Shown piece after piece: positions 43,515 through 55,429 of a stretch of DNA of 64,000 nucleotides. Source of the stretch: Gigaspora rosea (Eukaryota > Glomeromycota > Glomeromycetes > Diversisporales > Gigasporaceae); NCBI GenBank assembly GCA_003550325.1, contig QKWP01000215.1, positions 205,416 to 269,415 on the forward strand. The letters are read 5' to 3'. The number at the start of each line of letters is the position of its first letter. Position 1 is the first letter of the stretch. Under the pieces are notes generated by a model that was not told where the DNA came from, did not search any database, and saw only the letters and a program-made list of their open reading frames with translations. Made by a program: the position numbers and the translations under genes.

Positions 43515-44846
43515 AAACTCTTTATATGGAAAGTGTATGCAATGTAATGAAAATAACACGCATGCAGCATGGCGTCAGACATGTGATCCTGACAAAACAA
43601 TTCGTGAATGGACAAGTGGAAATAAGGTTATTGATCGTTGCATAAAAGAATTTCAAATTAAAACCACTAAATATGAGAATATGATTGAGTGGATTCCATT
43701 TGATAAATTAACTGATATAAGCGAAATCGGAAAAGGTGGATTTGGGTCTGTACATCAAGCAACTTGGTTAGATGGCATACGAAAAATTAAAAAAGTTAAG
43801 ATTGTTGATAGTTATGACGGTGACGATGATAACTATTTTTACATAAGAGATCGTGAACAATCTAGCATTGTTGCACTTAAGACCTTGCCGAGTTCTTTAA
43901 ATGAAGTAGGTTAAATCATTATTTATTCCGAAATTTTATTAAATATATCATGAACTAACTTTATTTGACATATATAAAGTTTAAAAATCATATGAAATGT
44001 ACAACATGGGGTAGTAAGCTTAAGATTTATGGATTAACTTACGATGAGAAAACAGATAATTATTTGATGGTATTTCAATATGCAAATAATGGGAGTCTTA
44101 ATAAATATTTAGAAACCAATTTTAAAGAACTTACCTGGAAAACTAAATTAAAACTACTTTTAGATATTTCAGAAGATTTGCGTGAAATTCATTACGCAGG
44201 ATATATTCATGCAGACTTTCACAGTGGTAACGTTTTACAAGATCAACGCATTAGTGAAATTATGCAATCTTATATTGCGGATCTAGGGCTGTCTAAAAAG
44301 ACAGATGAGAATTCATCAGATGGTATTTATGGTGTCATTCCTTATGTCGCTCCAGAAGTTTTGTTAGGCGAAAAATTTACACCAGCCGCTGATGTTTATG
44401 GGTTTGGAATAATCATGACAGAAATGTCAACTGGACAAAGACCTTTTGATGGTTATGAATTTGATACCAAACTTACAAATAGGATTTGTAAAGGATTACG
44501 GCCAGAATTTGCTATTAGGACTCCTAGTTGTTATGTTGAATTAGCAAGGCGATGCATGAATTCTGACCCAAAAAGCCGGCCTACTGCTAATGAAGTCTAT
44601 ATGAAACTTTACAAATGGAATAAATTCATGAAAGTTTCAGATGATGCTGATGTCGATAAAATTAAAAAGCAATTTTTGGATGCTGATAAAATAGTTAAAA
44701 CATTGCCAATTATCTCACGAAAACATCCCAATTCAATGTATTCTAGCAAATTTATTAACACACGAGAAATATTAAAAAGTTCGATTGAAGGTACTTTAAT
44801 ATTGCATTATACGGCAATTATTATTTTATTTATTTATTTAAGCTAA
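43515..44846 (+). CDS. Kinase 2: Cys-rich N-terminus and TKL-like protein kinase domain
   Basis: Exons 43515-43905 and 43980-44846, split by a 74-nt intron (GAA|GTAGGT to ATATAAAG|TTT) at the same place as in kinase 1. It is a close paralogue: GKGGFGSVHQA, VALKTL, FQYANNGSLNKYL, HADFHSGN, DLGLSK and YVAPEVLLG. The catalytic D and N and the metal-binding D are kept. The N-terminus keeps CMQC and WTSGN, but one cysteine of the second pair is replaced (AWRQTC against AWCQTC in kinase 1), so a four-Cys zinc site would be incomplete. The tail H-P-N-S-M-Y-S-S-K-F-I-N-T-R-E-I-L-K is followed by a hydrophobic run to the stop at 44846; that last run may be read-through of a lost splice site. The acceptor at 43514 receives array 2. 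Confidence 0.82.
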
Positions 44847-45355
44847 ATTTTGGTTATGAATATTATTAACGAGTACCTCTTCTTTAATTAACTTGTGTTG
44901 ACAGACAGGCGAGATTTTTAATAATGACAAACGTTATTTTTAATATTATTTGTTCAAATAAAGCATTCATTGTATGATATTTTAATGTTTTACAATGTTA
45001 TGGTATAATTATACAAGATTCACATATGCTTGCATCCTGTATTTTAGAGTTTTTGTCGTTTTGCTTATATGAAATATAAAATTTATTTAGTTTTTATCTA
45101 TTTGAATTTTTTTTTTAATAAAAAAAAAAAAGCAGTATTGATGTGACTGCATGTATTGATAAAAAAAAGGTTTTGATAATGGTTTGGTGAAATAAAAATC
45201 AAAAGAAAAATAAAAGAAAAAGGAGAAGGTTAGTCGAAGAGATGAATTGGTCTAATTGAAAATAATAAAATTATAGGTTATTTACAATGTCAACATCTTA
45301 TTATTATTATTATTTTTTTTTTATAAATAAAATATATAAATTTTACTAGTGCTCC
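44847..45355. other. 3' flank of the kinase locus
   Basis: AT-rich with A and T runs near 45120 and 45310. No ORF or repeat termini recognised; a polyadenylation region would be expected here but no specific signal was chosen. Confidence 0.3.
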
Positions 45356-45790
45356 AAAAACTCAAATTGAAGTATAAGTTGATTAAAATATATAGAATAA
45401 ATATCTTGTACAAATATCCATTTTCCAGTATTTCTGGTATGTTACATAATACCATCTATTAAGCAGAAATTTATCTTTACACTGTTGATCACAAAATTCA
45501 ACCAGTAATGATGAAACGAGAATGCAGACTTAAATATTTGCCTTAACCAGATCAAAAATATAGTTTCTTGTTCCGTCATATCTAACTTCAAAAATTTTTA
45601 TTACATAGAATTAGGTAATTAAATTATCGCTGCGAAAGACAGAATGTATATGTAAGTCATGATTTATAATTCGAAGATCTGTAAGTGCGAATATAGTAAG
45701 CTCTTTTATTAATTCACAGTATGTTCGATTATGCTGGTAGAAAACAAATATTGTAGTGAATAATTTATTATAATAAATAGTAGAGTGAAT
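45356..45790. repeat. Diverged repeat, copy 1 of a pair
   Basis: Shares ordered landmarks with 49740-50160: AATACCATCTATTAAGCAGA, CCAGTAATGATG, GAATGCAGA, GCGAAAGACAGAATGTA, AAGTCATGATTTATAATTCG and CTTTTATTAATTCACAG. Probably two decayed copies of one gene or element. Minus-strand frames are broken and no domain is recognised. Confidence 0.65.
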
Positions 45791-46523
45791 TTCCTATATA
45801 AACTTTTTATATTTGCTGTATTAAATTTGAAAAAAAACGTCTTTTTTTTTTTATTAAATCAAGTTACTCTATATATAAGAAGCTCCTGAAATAAATCTAT
45901 TCGTTATTAATAAGTCTTGATGTAGAAAGTTTTATAAAATGTTTATTATAGACCTCTTTTTTTATAACAAGGTTAGCTGAAATCAAGAAAATTTTATATT
46001 TTCTTTAAAGAATCTTTATAACTTATTGGTTATTATAGTCGAAAAACTTTGTGAATTTTTTTTAAAAATCCTTTAAGAATAGCTTTATAAAAACATATAT
46101 GAAGTAAATAAACTAAATATGTCAGACACGAGATTTACACAGGTAAACTAGCTATAAAATTCGAGTGTTTCATACCTGTTGCTTGTTTAAGATCATTTTC
46201 TTAGTAATTGCAATAGCGGCTTACTTTAAATTACCAGTTTAAGAACTTCAATAGAATATAGTTCGACTAGAGATATGGCATTTAAGCATACCGGTACGTG
46301 AATGTTAAATTTGAAATACTCAATTTTTTTATTGTTTGCAATAAACTAGCAATCACTTGATCTAATGATCGTGGAACTACTTAGTATCATCGCCTAGTAA
46401 CGATTTTACACGAGAAATCTACTAATTTCTCAAACTTTTATAATCTGAGGTTATTTACATCAATTTACACAACACATTCTTTATAAAGTATAACATCTTA
46501 TAGGTTAATGGACATTCATATAC

Positions 46524-46675
46524 TAGGGATTGGAACCGTTTAACTGTTTAAAAATTGCTCTATAGTTCCGGGCAGAATTATGTTGGTCATGGGCCGGAAT
46601 TATTTTAATGCCGGCCAAATTAAACGGTTAAACGATTAAACGATTAAGAAAAATTTTAGGCGGTTCTAATCCCTA
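46524..46675. mobile_element. hAT-type MITE, 152 bp
   Basis: TAGGGATTGGAACCG at the left and, reverse-complemented at the right, TAGGGATTAGAACCGCC, flanked by the perfect 8-bp duplication TCATATAC. The interior has GTTTAAC and GTTAAACG subterminal motifs. Confidence 0.92.
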
Positions 46676-46683
46676 TCATATAC

Positions 46684-48110
46684 CAAAATTTTGCATGGAT
46701 ATTTTTTTTTGCTAGTAATAGAAGGTTGTTTAAATTAAATCTAAGTGCTGCATAAAAAAAAATTGCGTGACAGATCCTTGATTTTGATCGATTATATTTA
46801 GTTCAATGACTCGTTACAATATTGTTCTCTTCATTAATTTTATCCAATCAAAATACAAAAAAATAAAAAAAACCCCCCCAAATAAATGTGGCAGTTGATG
46901 CCGAGTTCTTGAAATATTTTAATATTGAGTTTTAAAATTATTGGGGTCTTTTTTGTCAGCTTTTTTTAGAGCTAGGTTAGGGTTTAGGGTTACTTTTATT
47001 AATAAAAGATATAAATGAATTTTAGAAAGTATTATTAGATTTAAATAAAGACCCACGATCTCAGCTTCAGACAAAAAATATCATAAAACTCGGAAAATAA
47101 GTACATCTTTTAATTAGTGGAGTGCTTATTCATTAGTTATTTGAAAATTAATAACATATAATCCCGTAATTTATCGATCGTAATTAAGATTGACAACATC
47201 GTGCAGTTACAAGTATGATTATTTACGGAACATAAATTTATTATGAATGTGTTTATTCATCGTAAGTACAAAATCAAATACAGTAGAATAAAATAAGTAT
47301 CAAAAAAAAAAGTAAATAAAATTGCTTTGAAATAAAAAATTTTTCTTTGAGCAGCATTGCAATGAAACCACCTATATTTAACACTAATGTAATTATGCAT
47401 TTTTAAATCATCACATACCCAAGTTTTTTGTTTATATGCTGAAAAAGATTAGACATTCGTATAATTTCATTCTAATAAACAACAAACCTATAAGAAAACT
47501 ATAAGAAAATTATAATAAAAAAAAAAAGACTTTAAATTTTATCTTCAACAAAATTACCGACATTCATGTTTTCTTAACATTTTTAGGCTCAACTTTTTTT
47601 AATCGAATTTTCTTTAAACAAGCTTCATCTTTTCTTGTTAAGGTTAATCGTATAAACAAATATTATTAATTAATTTGTTTTATCGAATCTTCATATTCAT
47701 TAAAGAATAAACAGCCAGTTTGGTAAACTTTTGATAATAAATATGAAAATTTTTGTTCGATGTATTTCATAAGTTTCATGGCATCTCGTCTTCATTTATC
47801 CATTTTTGGTATCTTTTATCGGTTTAATTAGTTCCGCCGTTTCAAAATTGTTAAGTTGAAACTAGGTTTCAACTTTTTAACGCGGAACCTCATGATTTTG
47901 CCTGACAACTAAATGAAAATTCGGATTTGTAATACTGTAGCAATCAACATTCATTTACATTATTGGCGCTGTAATAATATGTAAAAATTGTTATAAAACG
48001 ATACCCTAAGATCCTAAAAAGTAGTATTAGGGTCAATTCCAAATTTTCTCAAAAACTGAGTAAATTCTAAAGTAAGTATTATAACAGAATTTTATGCATA
48101 TCTAATATAT
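46684..48110. other. No gene recognised
   Basis: AT-rich. A small hairpin at about 47862-47880 (GTTGAAACTAGGTTTCAAC) and a telomere-like scrap (GGTTAGGGTTTAGGGTTA) near 46975 are the only patterns noted. Confidence 0.3.
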
Positions 48111-48124
48111 GGATCCGTATTATT

Positions 48125-48290
48125 TTACCGACAAGCACTTCAAAGAAACAACACTCATTTCACCGACAAGCTTATTTTAAAGACGATTAATTTACAGCAA
48201 TTTACAGACAAGTTCATTTCGCAAACAGTATACAGTATTTCACCGACAGCTCATTTCACAAACAAGATTTTTTTATAAACTGGTACTAAA
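48125..48290. repeat. Short TTTCACCGACAAG repeats
   Basis: Five or more variants of CATTTCACCGACAAG or CATTTCGCAAACAG spaced 25-45 bp apart; related inverted text (TTTGTGAAATGA) occurs near 48340. Degenerate; probably an element end. Confidence 0.5.
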
Positions 48291-48499
48291 CTTAACTTTA
48301 ATTCTAAGCCTAACCCTAACGACAATAACTAGAATTACTTTGTTTGTGAAATGACCTGTTGGTGAATTAATGCTAGTATTGTACTGTCTACGAAATAAGA
48401 TTTTCGATGAGTTGATCTGAACCGCTGATTTAACTGATATATTGCTAGTCGACAATGTTTACATAATGTTGGATATTGTCCAATTAAATTTAGTGTCGT

Positions 48500-49640
48500 C
48501 ATTCTATTAGATTGGATTGTTTTGCAGATAAATGGGTAGCCATTATGGTTCTTTATCTCAAATTATACAATTACATTTTAAACATTAAAATTGTTTCTTG
48601 TTTCAAGCTAAAATTTATTATATTTACCAAAATTTTAAACTTAGAATGTCTCATCTCAATGATAATGGTTCAAATCGAACTAATAAAGAGCAACCTAATT
48701 ATCAATTGCTTTACGAGTTCATATAATTCTAATTTTCGATGTCCTTTACAAACCATCTTTTATGCTATTCTTTCAAATATCTGGTCATTATTTATATCAT
48801 TATCTACCGATTATTTCATACTCTTTAATTTTCTCGCAAACAATTTGATGTTATAGAATGCTTAGTATAAACGGAATTGCTTCTGCAATTAAATTGGTGT
48901 CATTTAAAAATGTTCCAAAATTTATTCGTTAGGAATATCATTTAAATTTTGTGCAAACAGTCGGGTACTTGTTATTACCTTAATTCCGATCAAGTTTGGT
49001 CGTTCGAGATGAAACCCTTTGCATATTATTGTAGTAAAAATTTAGGTATAGGAAATTATAAAGGCTTAACAAAAGATGAATCTATTTCTTAACGTTTGAA
49101 AGATATTAGAGAACGCATGCATTGTTTTGACGAGCACTTATCATCGGAACGTCTCTTTGAGGTTTTGAGTTTCTTCTTGAATTGTTAATCCTTATTACCA
49201 TGGTTTGCACAAATAGGTTAATAGTAATGACTAGTATAATTATAATGGAGGTGGTATATATTTTCTTTTTTAGTTGTATTAAATTGCTTTTATTTGAATG
49301 TGTACGAAAAAAAGGATTTAAAGAAGATAATCCAAATCATGTTTAATTGGATAATGGATTAATTAACAATCAGTTTATGTAATGGTCAAATTTAGTATAT
49401 CTAATTATTTGAATTTTTATTATTTCGAATTTTGATTGCATTAATCTATTGCCAAATAAGTTATAATTTCTTTAAAAAATTAGTAGATATGAATTTTTTT
49501 TAATTGCGATCGAGTATTTATTATAACATGAAAAATAGTTGTAAGTCTCCTCTCCGATCATTTCAATATTTTCAAATTTATTATATAGGATCATAATATT
49601 TGATATCTCATCGATGAAGTTTTTTTTTCACGTTGTCATT
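48500..49640. other. Possible decayed gene, not recognised
   Basis: Slightly less AT-rich than its neighbours, with short protein-like phrases (for example MSHLNDNGSNRTNKEQPNYQ from 48647). Every frame has stops and no domain is recognised. I do not call a gene. Confidence 0.25.
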
Positions 49641-49739
49641 AAATCAAAATAAGAAAATTAATAGGTAAATATAAAGAACTTTATTGATTATAAAATTTAG
49701 TATATATTCTGTACACAATTTGCCAAATGATTCGTTGTA

Positions 49740-50160
49740 AAAGGAACTCATCCAACATATAATGATGAATATGATGCCTAGCTCTAAATTTTTAATCCAC
49801 ATATATAGATACCCATTTATTTTTATAATACCATCAATTAAGCAGAAATTCATCTCCAACACTGCCGATTCCAAAATATTTCCAGTAATAAGGGGACTAG
49901 AATGCGGATTTAAAATATTTGCTTCAGCTAGATCGAAGATGTAGGTTCACATTCTGTCATATTTTAATTCAATAATTCTTATTGAATAATATGGTTAGCT
50001 TACAATTAAATTATCTATGCGAAAAACAATAATGTACAAGTCATAATTTGTAATTCGGCAATCTGTAGGTGCTAATGTAGTCGTTCTTTTATTAATTCAC
50101 GACATGCTCGATGATGCTGATTGAAAATAATGCTGTAGTTAATAATTTATTATTATAAAC
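49740..50160. repeat. Diverged repeat, copy 2 of a pair
   Basis: Counterpart of 45356-45790 in the same orientation, with AATACCATCAATTAAGCAGA, CCAGTAATAAGGGGAC, GAATGCGGAT and AAGTCATAATTTGTAATTCG. The overlapping short open stretches on both strands are not supported as genes. Confidence 0.65.
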
Positions 50161-51002
50161 TAGGGATAAATGTCCTTAAGTCATTTAGGCTGTGAAATGA
50201 CCAATGACTAGTCATTCACAGTTTGGTCGTTTCAAGTCATTTGCCTCCCTGTCTCTGGGTGCCGGATCATGTACTTTTACCTAACTTTATGTCATAATAT
50301 AAAAGATTTAAGCTTTTTTTTATACATTGCGACGAATTTATGGAATACCCTCAAATCTGCAAAACTTGAATACTAATATGTAAACACTGGTTTTTTGGTG
50401 ATATAGCAATTTTCTCATGTTAATGTGCGTTTTATAATAAATTAATATGTCTGATTAAATGTGTCAAAGGTAGAGAAGATGGTTTAGACGCATTGTCAGT
50501 CTAGAACAGAGGTCCAAAAAAATTTTTTTGGGGGATTTGGCATTTATTTATTAATATGTAATTTGATAAGTAAATTTTAACTTTGGGTACCAAATACTTG
50601 ATTTTCTGATCGAATTTTAGCTTAATTTCATAAATTTGCCATGATAAATATTATCATTATTTTGAAATTTAAATCTAGATGCGTCTGGACTTTGATAATT
50701 TTTAATAGAGTGTAGGTTCATTCGGTTTTAGGCTGATCACATTTAAATGGATCAGCTCAAATTTGTATATGTTAGCCGCCATGGGTTGGGCCGAGCCAGC
50801 TGTTTAATCACCCATTATAAATATGTAAAATGAAATCAAAATACTATGGTAATACGCTTTAAATTGTTAATGCAGAATTTTTGAAATTGCAAGATGATCT
50901 AGATGATTTTAAATTATTAATCAACTAGTTCTGTTGAGCCATTCTTTTTTAGAGTATTTTGTTACTTCTTATAATACTGTTTTTATTGTAGTTTTATCAT
51001 AT

Positions 51003-51720
51003 TTATCTATTCTTTTCTAAAAGTACGATATTATAATCATTATTCGGATTATTCATTTCTGCTAATAATCCACCAACTTTAATATTTCCAGGTATGCACG
51101 TTTTTATATTTAATTCGTGATCCGCCTGGGAACCAGTTAAAAAACATAGTAACTGCGGGGCAGGGACGATGATTTTCTGCGTTTCACGGAATGCCGCAGA
51201 AATCACAGAATTAGGTTGTAAACACGGAATGTATTAAGAGTAGCACGGAATTGCCGCAGAAAGTAGGGATTTATAAATTATTTGTTTTTTTTTTATAAGT
51301 ACAAGGTTCTAAAAATATAACTTCCGAAAAGTTTCGAAAAGTTCCGAAAAGCTCCGATGTAGAAAATAAATAAACCTGAAATACGAGCGTGGTCGGGCGA
51401 AAATTTTTTGCCTAATATCCGAAATAATCCGAAGACATATGACAAATTGATTGCAGAATATTCAAGATTTCTATATAACCAACACAGAATTTATAAATGA
51501 CCAACGCAGAATTCACGCAGAAATTATGAATTTTAATGCACGGAATTTTTGCAGAATTTGTTTTTGTCACGGACGGAATTGGTAAGTTTTCACCGCAGAA
51601 AATCATCGTCCCTGCTGCTGGGGTATGTTTGCTATGCAATTTTTGCCTTTTTTTGGAGTTCCTAAGGATAAATCGATTTCGTACTACGTAAACATCTCTT
51701 GTTCGCATAACAAATGTTGT
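51003..51720 (-). pseudogene. Unrecognised gene fragment interrupted by a hAT element
   Basis: On the minus strand, 51720-51615 reads RTRDVYVVRNRFILRNSKKR then QKLHSKHTPA. Beyond the hAT element, 51160-51003 reads LLCFLTGSQADHELNIKTCI and then GNIKVGGLLAEMNNPNNDYN to a stop. I cannot settle whether the two parts share a frame once the duplicated 8 bp is removed. No domain recognised. Confidence 0.4.
51161..51614. mobile_element. Non-autonomous hAT element, 454 bp
   Basis: Perfect inverted ends CAGGGACGATGATTTTCTGC. The flanks CTGCGGGG and CTGCTGGG match at 7 of 8 positions. The interior is full of CGCAGAA and CACGGAATT motifs, typical subterminal repeats. Confidence 0.85.
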
Positions 51721-51995
51721 AGAGAAGAAATTATGAGCATAATAATAGTTGAAACATTAAAATTGGATCGTGAGATATGGGTATAATTGTCTTTACGACT
51801 ATTTGTTTACTTTGTTTACATTATATAGTCATGAGGACAAATACATCATATCTCACGATCACTGCGCCGATTTTAACTTTTAAACTATCATTATGCTTGT
51901 ATTATTCTCCTATACAAGTTTATTATTCACATAAGTTAACTTAGTACAAAATCGATTTATCCTTAGGTAAATGCCAGATTCCAAAAAAGGGGTCG
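51640..51995. repeat. Foldback, arms about 150 bp
   Basis: AATCGATTTATCCTTAGG occurs inverted at 51660-51680 and direct at about 51950-51967. Inside, GGATCGTGAGATATG at about 51763 pairs with CATATCTCACGATC at about 51847. Arms are diverged, especially at the outer ends. Confidence 0.65.
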
Positions 51996-52049
51996 TCTAA
52001 AGCAGAGAAAAATCACGTGACATCCGACCAATAAAATATCAGTACGATC

Positions 52050-53004
52050 ACGTTTCTTGTTCCTAGATGACAATAAAGTCAACTGATCGAAAAATGAGGC
52101 CAAGCACTGTGGCACCCATGTGACTGCAGATGCGGAATGTATCGGACTCGATCGAAGGGTACTCGGGCTACACAAATTACAACAACAAAAGCGCGTGATT
52201 TACTGCACCAATCACATGCAGGAATCCTCCAATCATGTGTGCACTCAGTAACACAAAAATAGCAGCCACGGCTGCAATGCAGATCCTTTGTGCAACAAAC
52301 CATCAAGCCATCACATACCAACTCTCACCCAGAAGTTTCAGAATCAATTTTTGCAATTAAACATATACACAGTTTCATACATCCAGAAAACCAAAAACAG
52401 CACCTCTGATCACTAAAATAAGTATAGAAACCAACAAACCCCCAAAAAAACTCTGACAAACCTTCCAGATTGCCTGTCATTGCATTTGATGTTTCAAAAA
52501 TTGATAGTAACACAAAGGCATACATCGACGTGGCTTGTCAGAGTTCAGCAAATAATAATTGCATTCATTAAAGCTTATATTGACCAGCATGCTACAACCC
52601 AATCTGCAACAATCGATAAACTAAACAAGTAAATCAACCAATGCTTTGACCAACTCTAGCACCAAAGGCTTCAAAAGCAACCCCTCAATTTACACAAAAA
52701 CCTCCTAGCTTCGCAGCATGACCATGACCTAGATGTAACAGCACTATAACAACAGCTCTTCAACTAGCAACAAGAATTGATTAGCAATCATACTTGTCAT
52801 ACGCTCATATCTCAGTACAAAGGAACAAGTTGATTATAGCAGTTGTCTCAACAAGGTAATTGTCACTAACACCACTTCTTAACAACCTTATTATCAACAC
52901 AGTGGTTGTGCAAAAAAGCAGGGTTATACCAAAGCATAATAACTACCTCTGGGTGCTTGATATGTTACACACTAAATTAACTACAAGCAAGTACCCATCC
53001 TTTG
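52050..53004 (+). mobile_element. Repeat shared with 59630-59960, probable retroelement 5' region
   Basis: TGACAATAAAGTCAACTGAT through GGCCAAGCACTGTGGCACCC, CTCGATCGAAGGGTACT and TTTACTGCACCAATCACATG recurs at 59633-59790. Further on the text is C- and A-rich and more GC-rich than the surroundings. It leads into the gag-like block at 53879, from which it is now separated by a hAT insertion. Open stretches on the minus strand here are shadows. Confidence 0.5.
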
Positions 53005-53012
53005 AGTACAAT

Positions 53013-53870
53013 CAGTGTTTAAAATTCAAATCTAAAGTTATGTTTACAAAAGAGCATAAATTAAAATTTTATTGTTCTCAAAAACTTTTTAGTGTTCATT
53101 ATATATTAAATATATTGAACATTAATTTTTAAAGAATGTTCATATTCTATACTTACAATTTACATACTAAGTTTGTGCTTATCTATTAATAATTTTTTAA
53201 ACTTTATATATAGTTCTTCATATTTTTTTAATGTAATGCAATATATTATATAATTCAATTTATAATAATTTTGTTAAAACTTCAGTGCTTTTCATATTTG
53301 CTCATAATGAAACAAGACTTTTTATAATATTTTACTAATACTACTATTAGTTAATATAATAAATTAAGATCTATTTACTTTTTTATTTAACTATTTAAAC
53401 TTCATACTAACAAATACTTTGTGTCTTTTTTACTTGCTTAGTATTAGCATATCATTTGATCCAAACCATCTATGTATTAAGTTTATACAATATTGATATC
53501 CTTTATATAAAAAACACACTATGTGGTTTTATATTAAAAATTTTTAAAGGCCATTGTCTTAAATATTTATTTGTTATCCATATTGTACACTTTTAAACAA
53601 ATGTGCTATACATAGTATATATGTACATGCATATATATGTACATATATATTTACACAGAATTTGTTACAATCAAACTATATTATCAAATTTATGTAATAT
53701 GTGTTCTCAATAGTAAATTTGGAACATAAAAATTTTATAAATGTTCTCATTGAGAACATTTCAAAAGGATAAAATGTTCTCAAATAAGAGAACATTTTCT
53801 AAATATTAATGTTCTTAAAAAATCTCAAATGTTCATTGAGAACCATGAGAACATTGAATTTTAAACACTG
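53013..53870. mobile_element. Non-autonomous hAT element, 858 bp
   Basis: CAGTGTTTAAAATTCAAA at the left, and its counterpart TTGAATTTTAAACACTG at the right, flanked by the perfect 8-bp duplication AGTACAAT. Both ends carry GTTCTCA/TGAGAAC motifs. The open stretch at 52860-53132 spans the junction and is not a gene. Confidence 0.92.
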
Positions 53871-53878
53871 AGTACAAT

Positions 53879-54590
53879 GAAATCGACCTTCCTTCTGTGC
53901 TCTGTTTTAGCAACCACAAGTAATGAAAGCATTAGGCTATGATGGATCCTCAATTGGTCTGAAGAACAAAAAGCACTAGAAATGCTACCAAACAAACTGA
54001 ACTTACCTCCACACCTCTGGAAAGCTATCACAATCGGGAACTATATGGACCTCGTCGAGTTTGGCTACAAAAACCTGAAAGCAAACATGAAATATAATGA
54101 TGAAGAACAATCTGTGCAAATATCCAAAGGTAGGATCATTGCTATTAGAAAATATAGCTGCCCTCAAAAATTTAATAACATTATTAAATGGCTTCTTGCG
54201 TTTTGAGCCTATATGGAAGCAACTTTAATAATCTATGATCTGAGAGAACAAGAGCTTAGCGCATATCGAGACCACATTAACACACTCTGTATCAAGCATG
54301 AATTTTTAGCTATCGCTGCTTAAGACTAAGACTGACAACTCTACTTAACTACCAACTGAGACTCAAACTTGTTTGAGTACAACATCAAAGCTGAAGGTAA
54401 AACCTTTGATGTGACTACTACCAAAAAACAACTTAGCATCGCTACTTCTCGCAACACCAAGTCAGATATCACCTGGTACAATGGTAGGCAAATTTCATCA
54501 CCTGGAACCAAAAAGGTTACCCTAATGATAGCAACTACAAGTGGGTTCATGTATGTTACACATGCAGAAAAATAGACTACCCAGAGTGAC
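53879..54590 (+). pseudogene. Gag-like ORF remnant, probable tyrosine-recombinase retroelement
   Basis: A frame at 53930-54206 reads SEEQKALEMLPNKLNLPPHL then WKAITIGNYMDLVEFGYKNL, followed by NIIKWLLAF. Past a stop comes AYMEATLIIYDLREQELSAY then INTLCIKHEFLAI, then broken text and the open stretch at 54369-54575. The pattern of W...AF..Y, then Y...I...., then a YD-x-x-x-R-like end resembles the gag-like protein that accompanies DIRS/Crypton-type elements. This is a family-level impression; no recombinase is present in the window. Confidence 0.45.
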
Positions 54591-55419
54591 ACTATTTCTT
54601 CAACAAATTAGTATTGTCAAAACAGAGTGAGGCCTGAAACCAAGAGCTGAACAAAAAACAGTAGGCCTATTCAAAAAAAAAATTTATTATTAGGAATGAG
54701 AAAGTCAAAACACAAACAAATAAACCAAAAAAATAATATATATATATATATACATATGTATATCAAAGCATACCTTCACATACATAAATAATACAAAAAA
54801 AAAAAAATAAAGAAAGCAACCAAAGAACATATAATGAACCAACAAATGTTAACAGAGACAGTCACAAAAAAAAAACAAACTTAAAATTTGCATACCTACT
54901 AAAAACGAAGCAACTAGAAAAAGTCATAGGCTATTTATTACACTGGGTTGAATTTAATCTATTGTGCAAAAAAAGGGCAAGATTAAATTAGTGATTTAGA
55001 AAAGTGTAGAGTTTAATTTACATGTTCTTAGCAAATCAGAAATATTAATTATTATAGCTTTTAATTATTATTATATTTATTATTTTTAAGGTTTACAAAA
55101 TTGGTTTCCTCTAGCCTTCTTAAACTAAAAATTTAACCTTTTAGTTTAAAATAGAAAAGTATAAGGTGAAATGTCATATCTTCTTTCTGTAGCAGTTTAA
55201 TGGTTAGCCTGACTGCAAGTAATAGGCTTGCCCTATTGCATTGATCATTAGATGATTAGTTAGAAATTTTAAATATAGTATTTCTTTATATATCATCCTG
55301 ATATAATTGTAACTTACTATCCTATTTCTGTACTTGACATTAATAAATAAAAAAAANGACATTGATCAATTGATTCAACAAATACAAGTTAATGCATTAA
55401 TGTTTAAAAACATTATTAA
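54591..55419. other. No gene recognised
   Basis: Contains a TA microsatellite at about 54737-54752 and A-rich tracts, similar to text at 58640-58760. One unresolved base (N) at 55357. Confidence 0.3.
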
Positions 55420-55429
55420 ATAGATACCC

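Noticed and set aside
48512..48856. 114-codon open stretch on the plus strand
   Set aside because: Hydrophobic, low-complexity, no motif; it overlaps protein-like phrases in another frame that are also broken.
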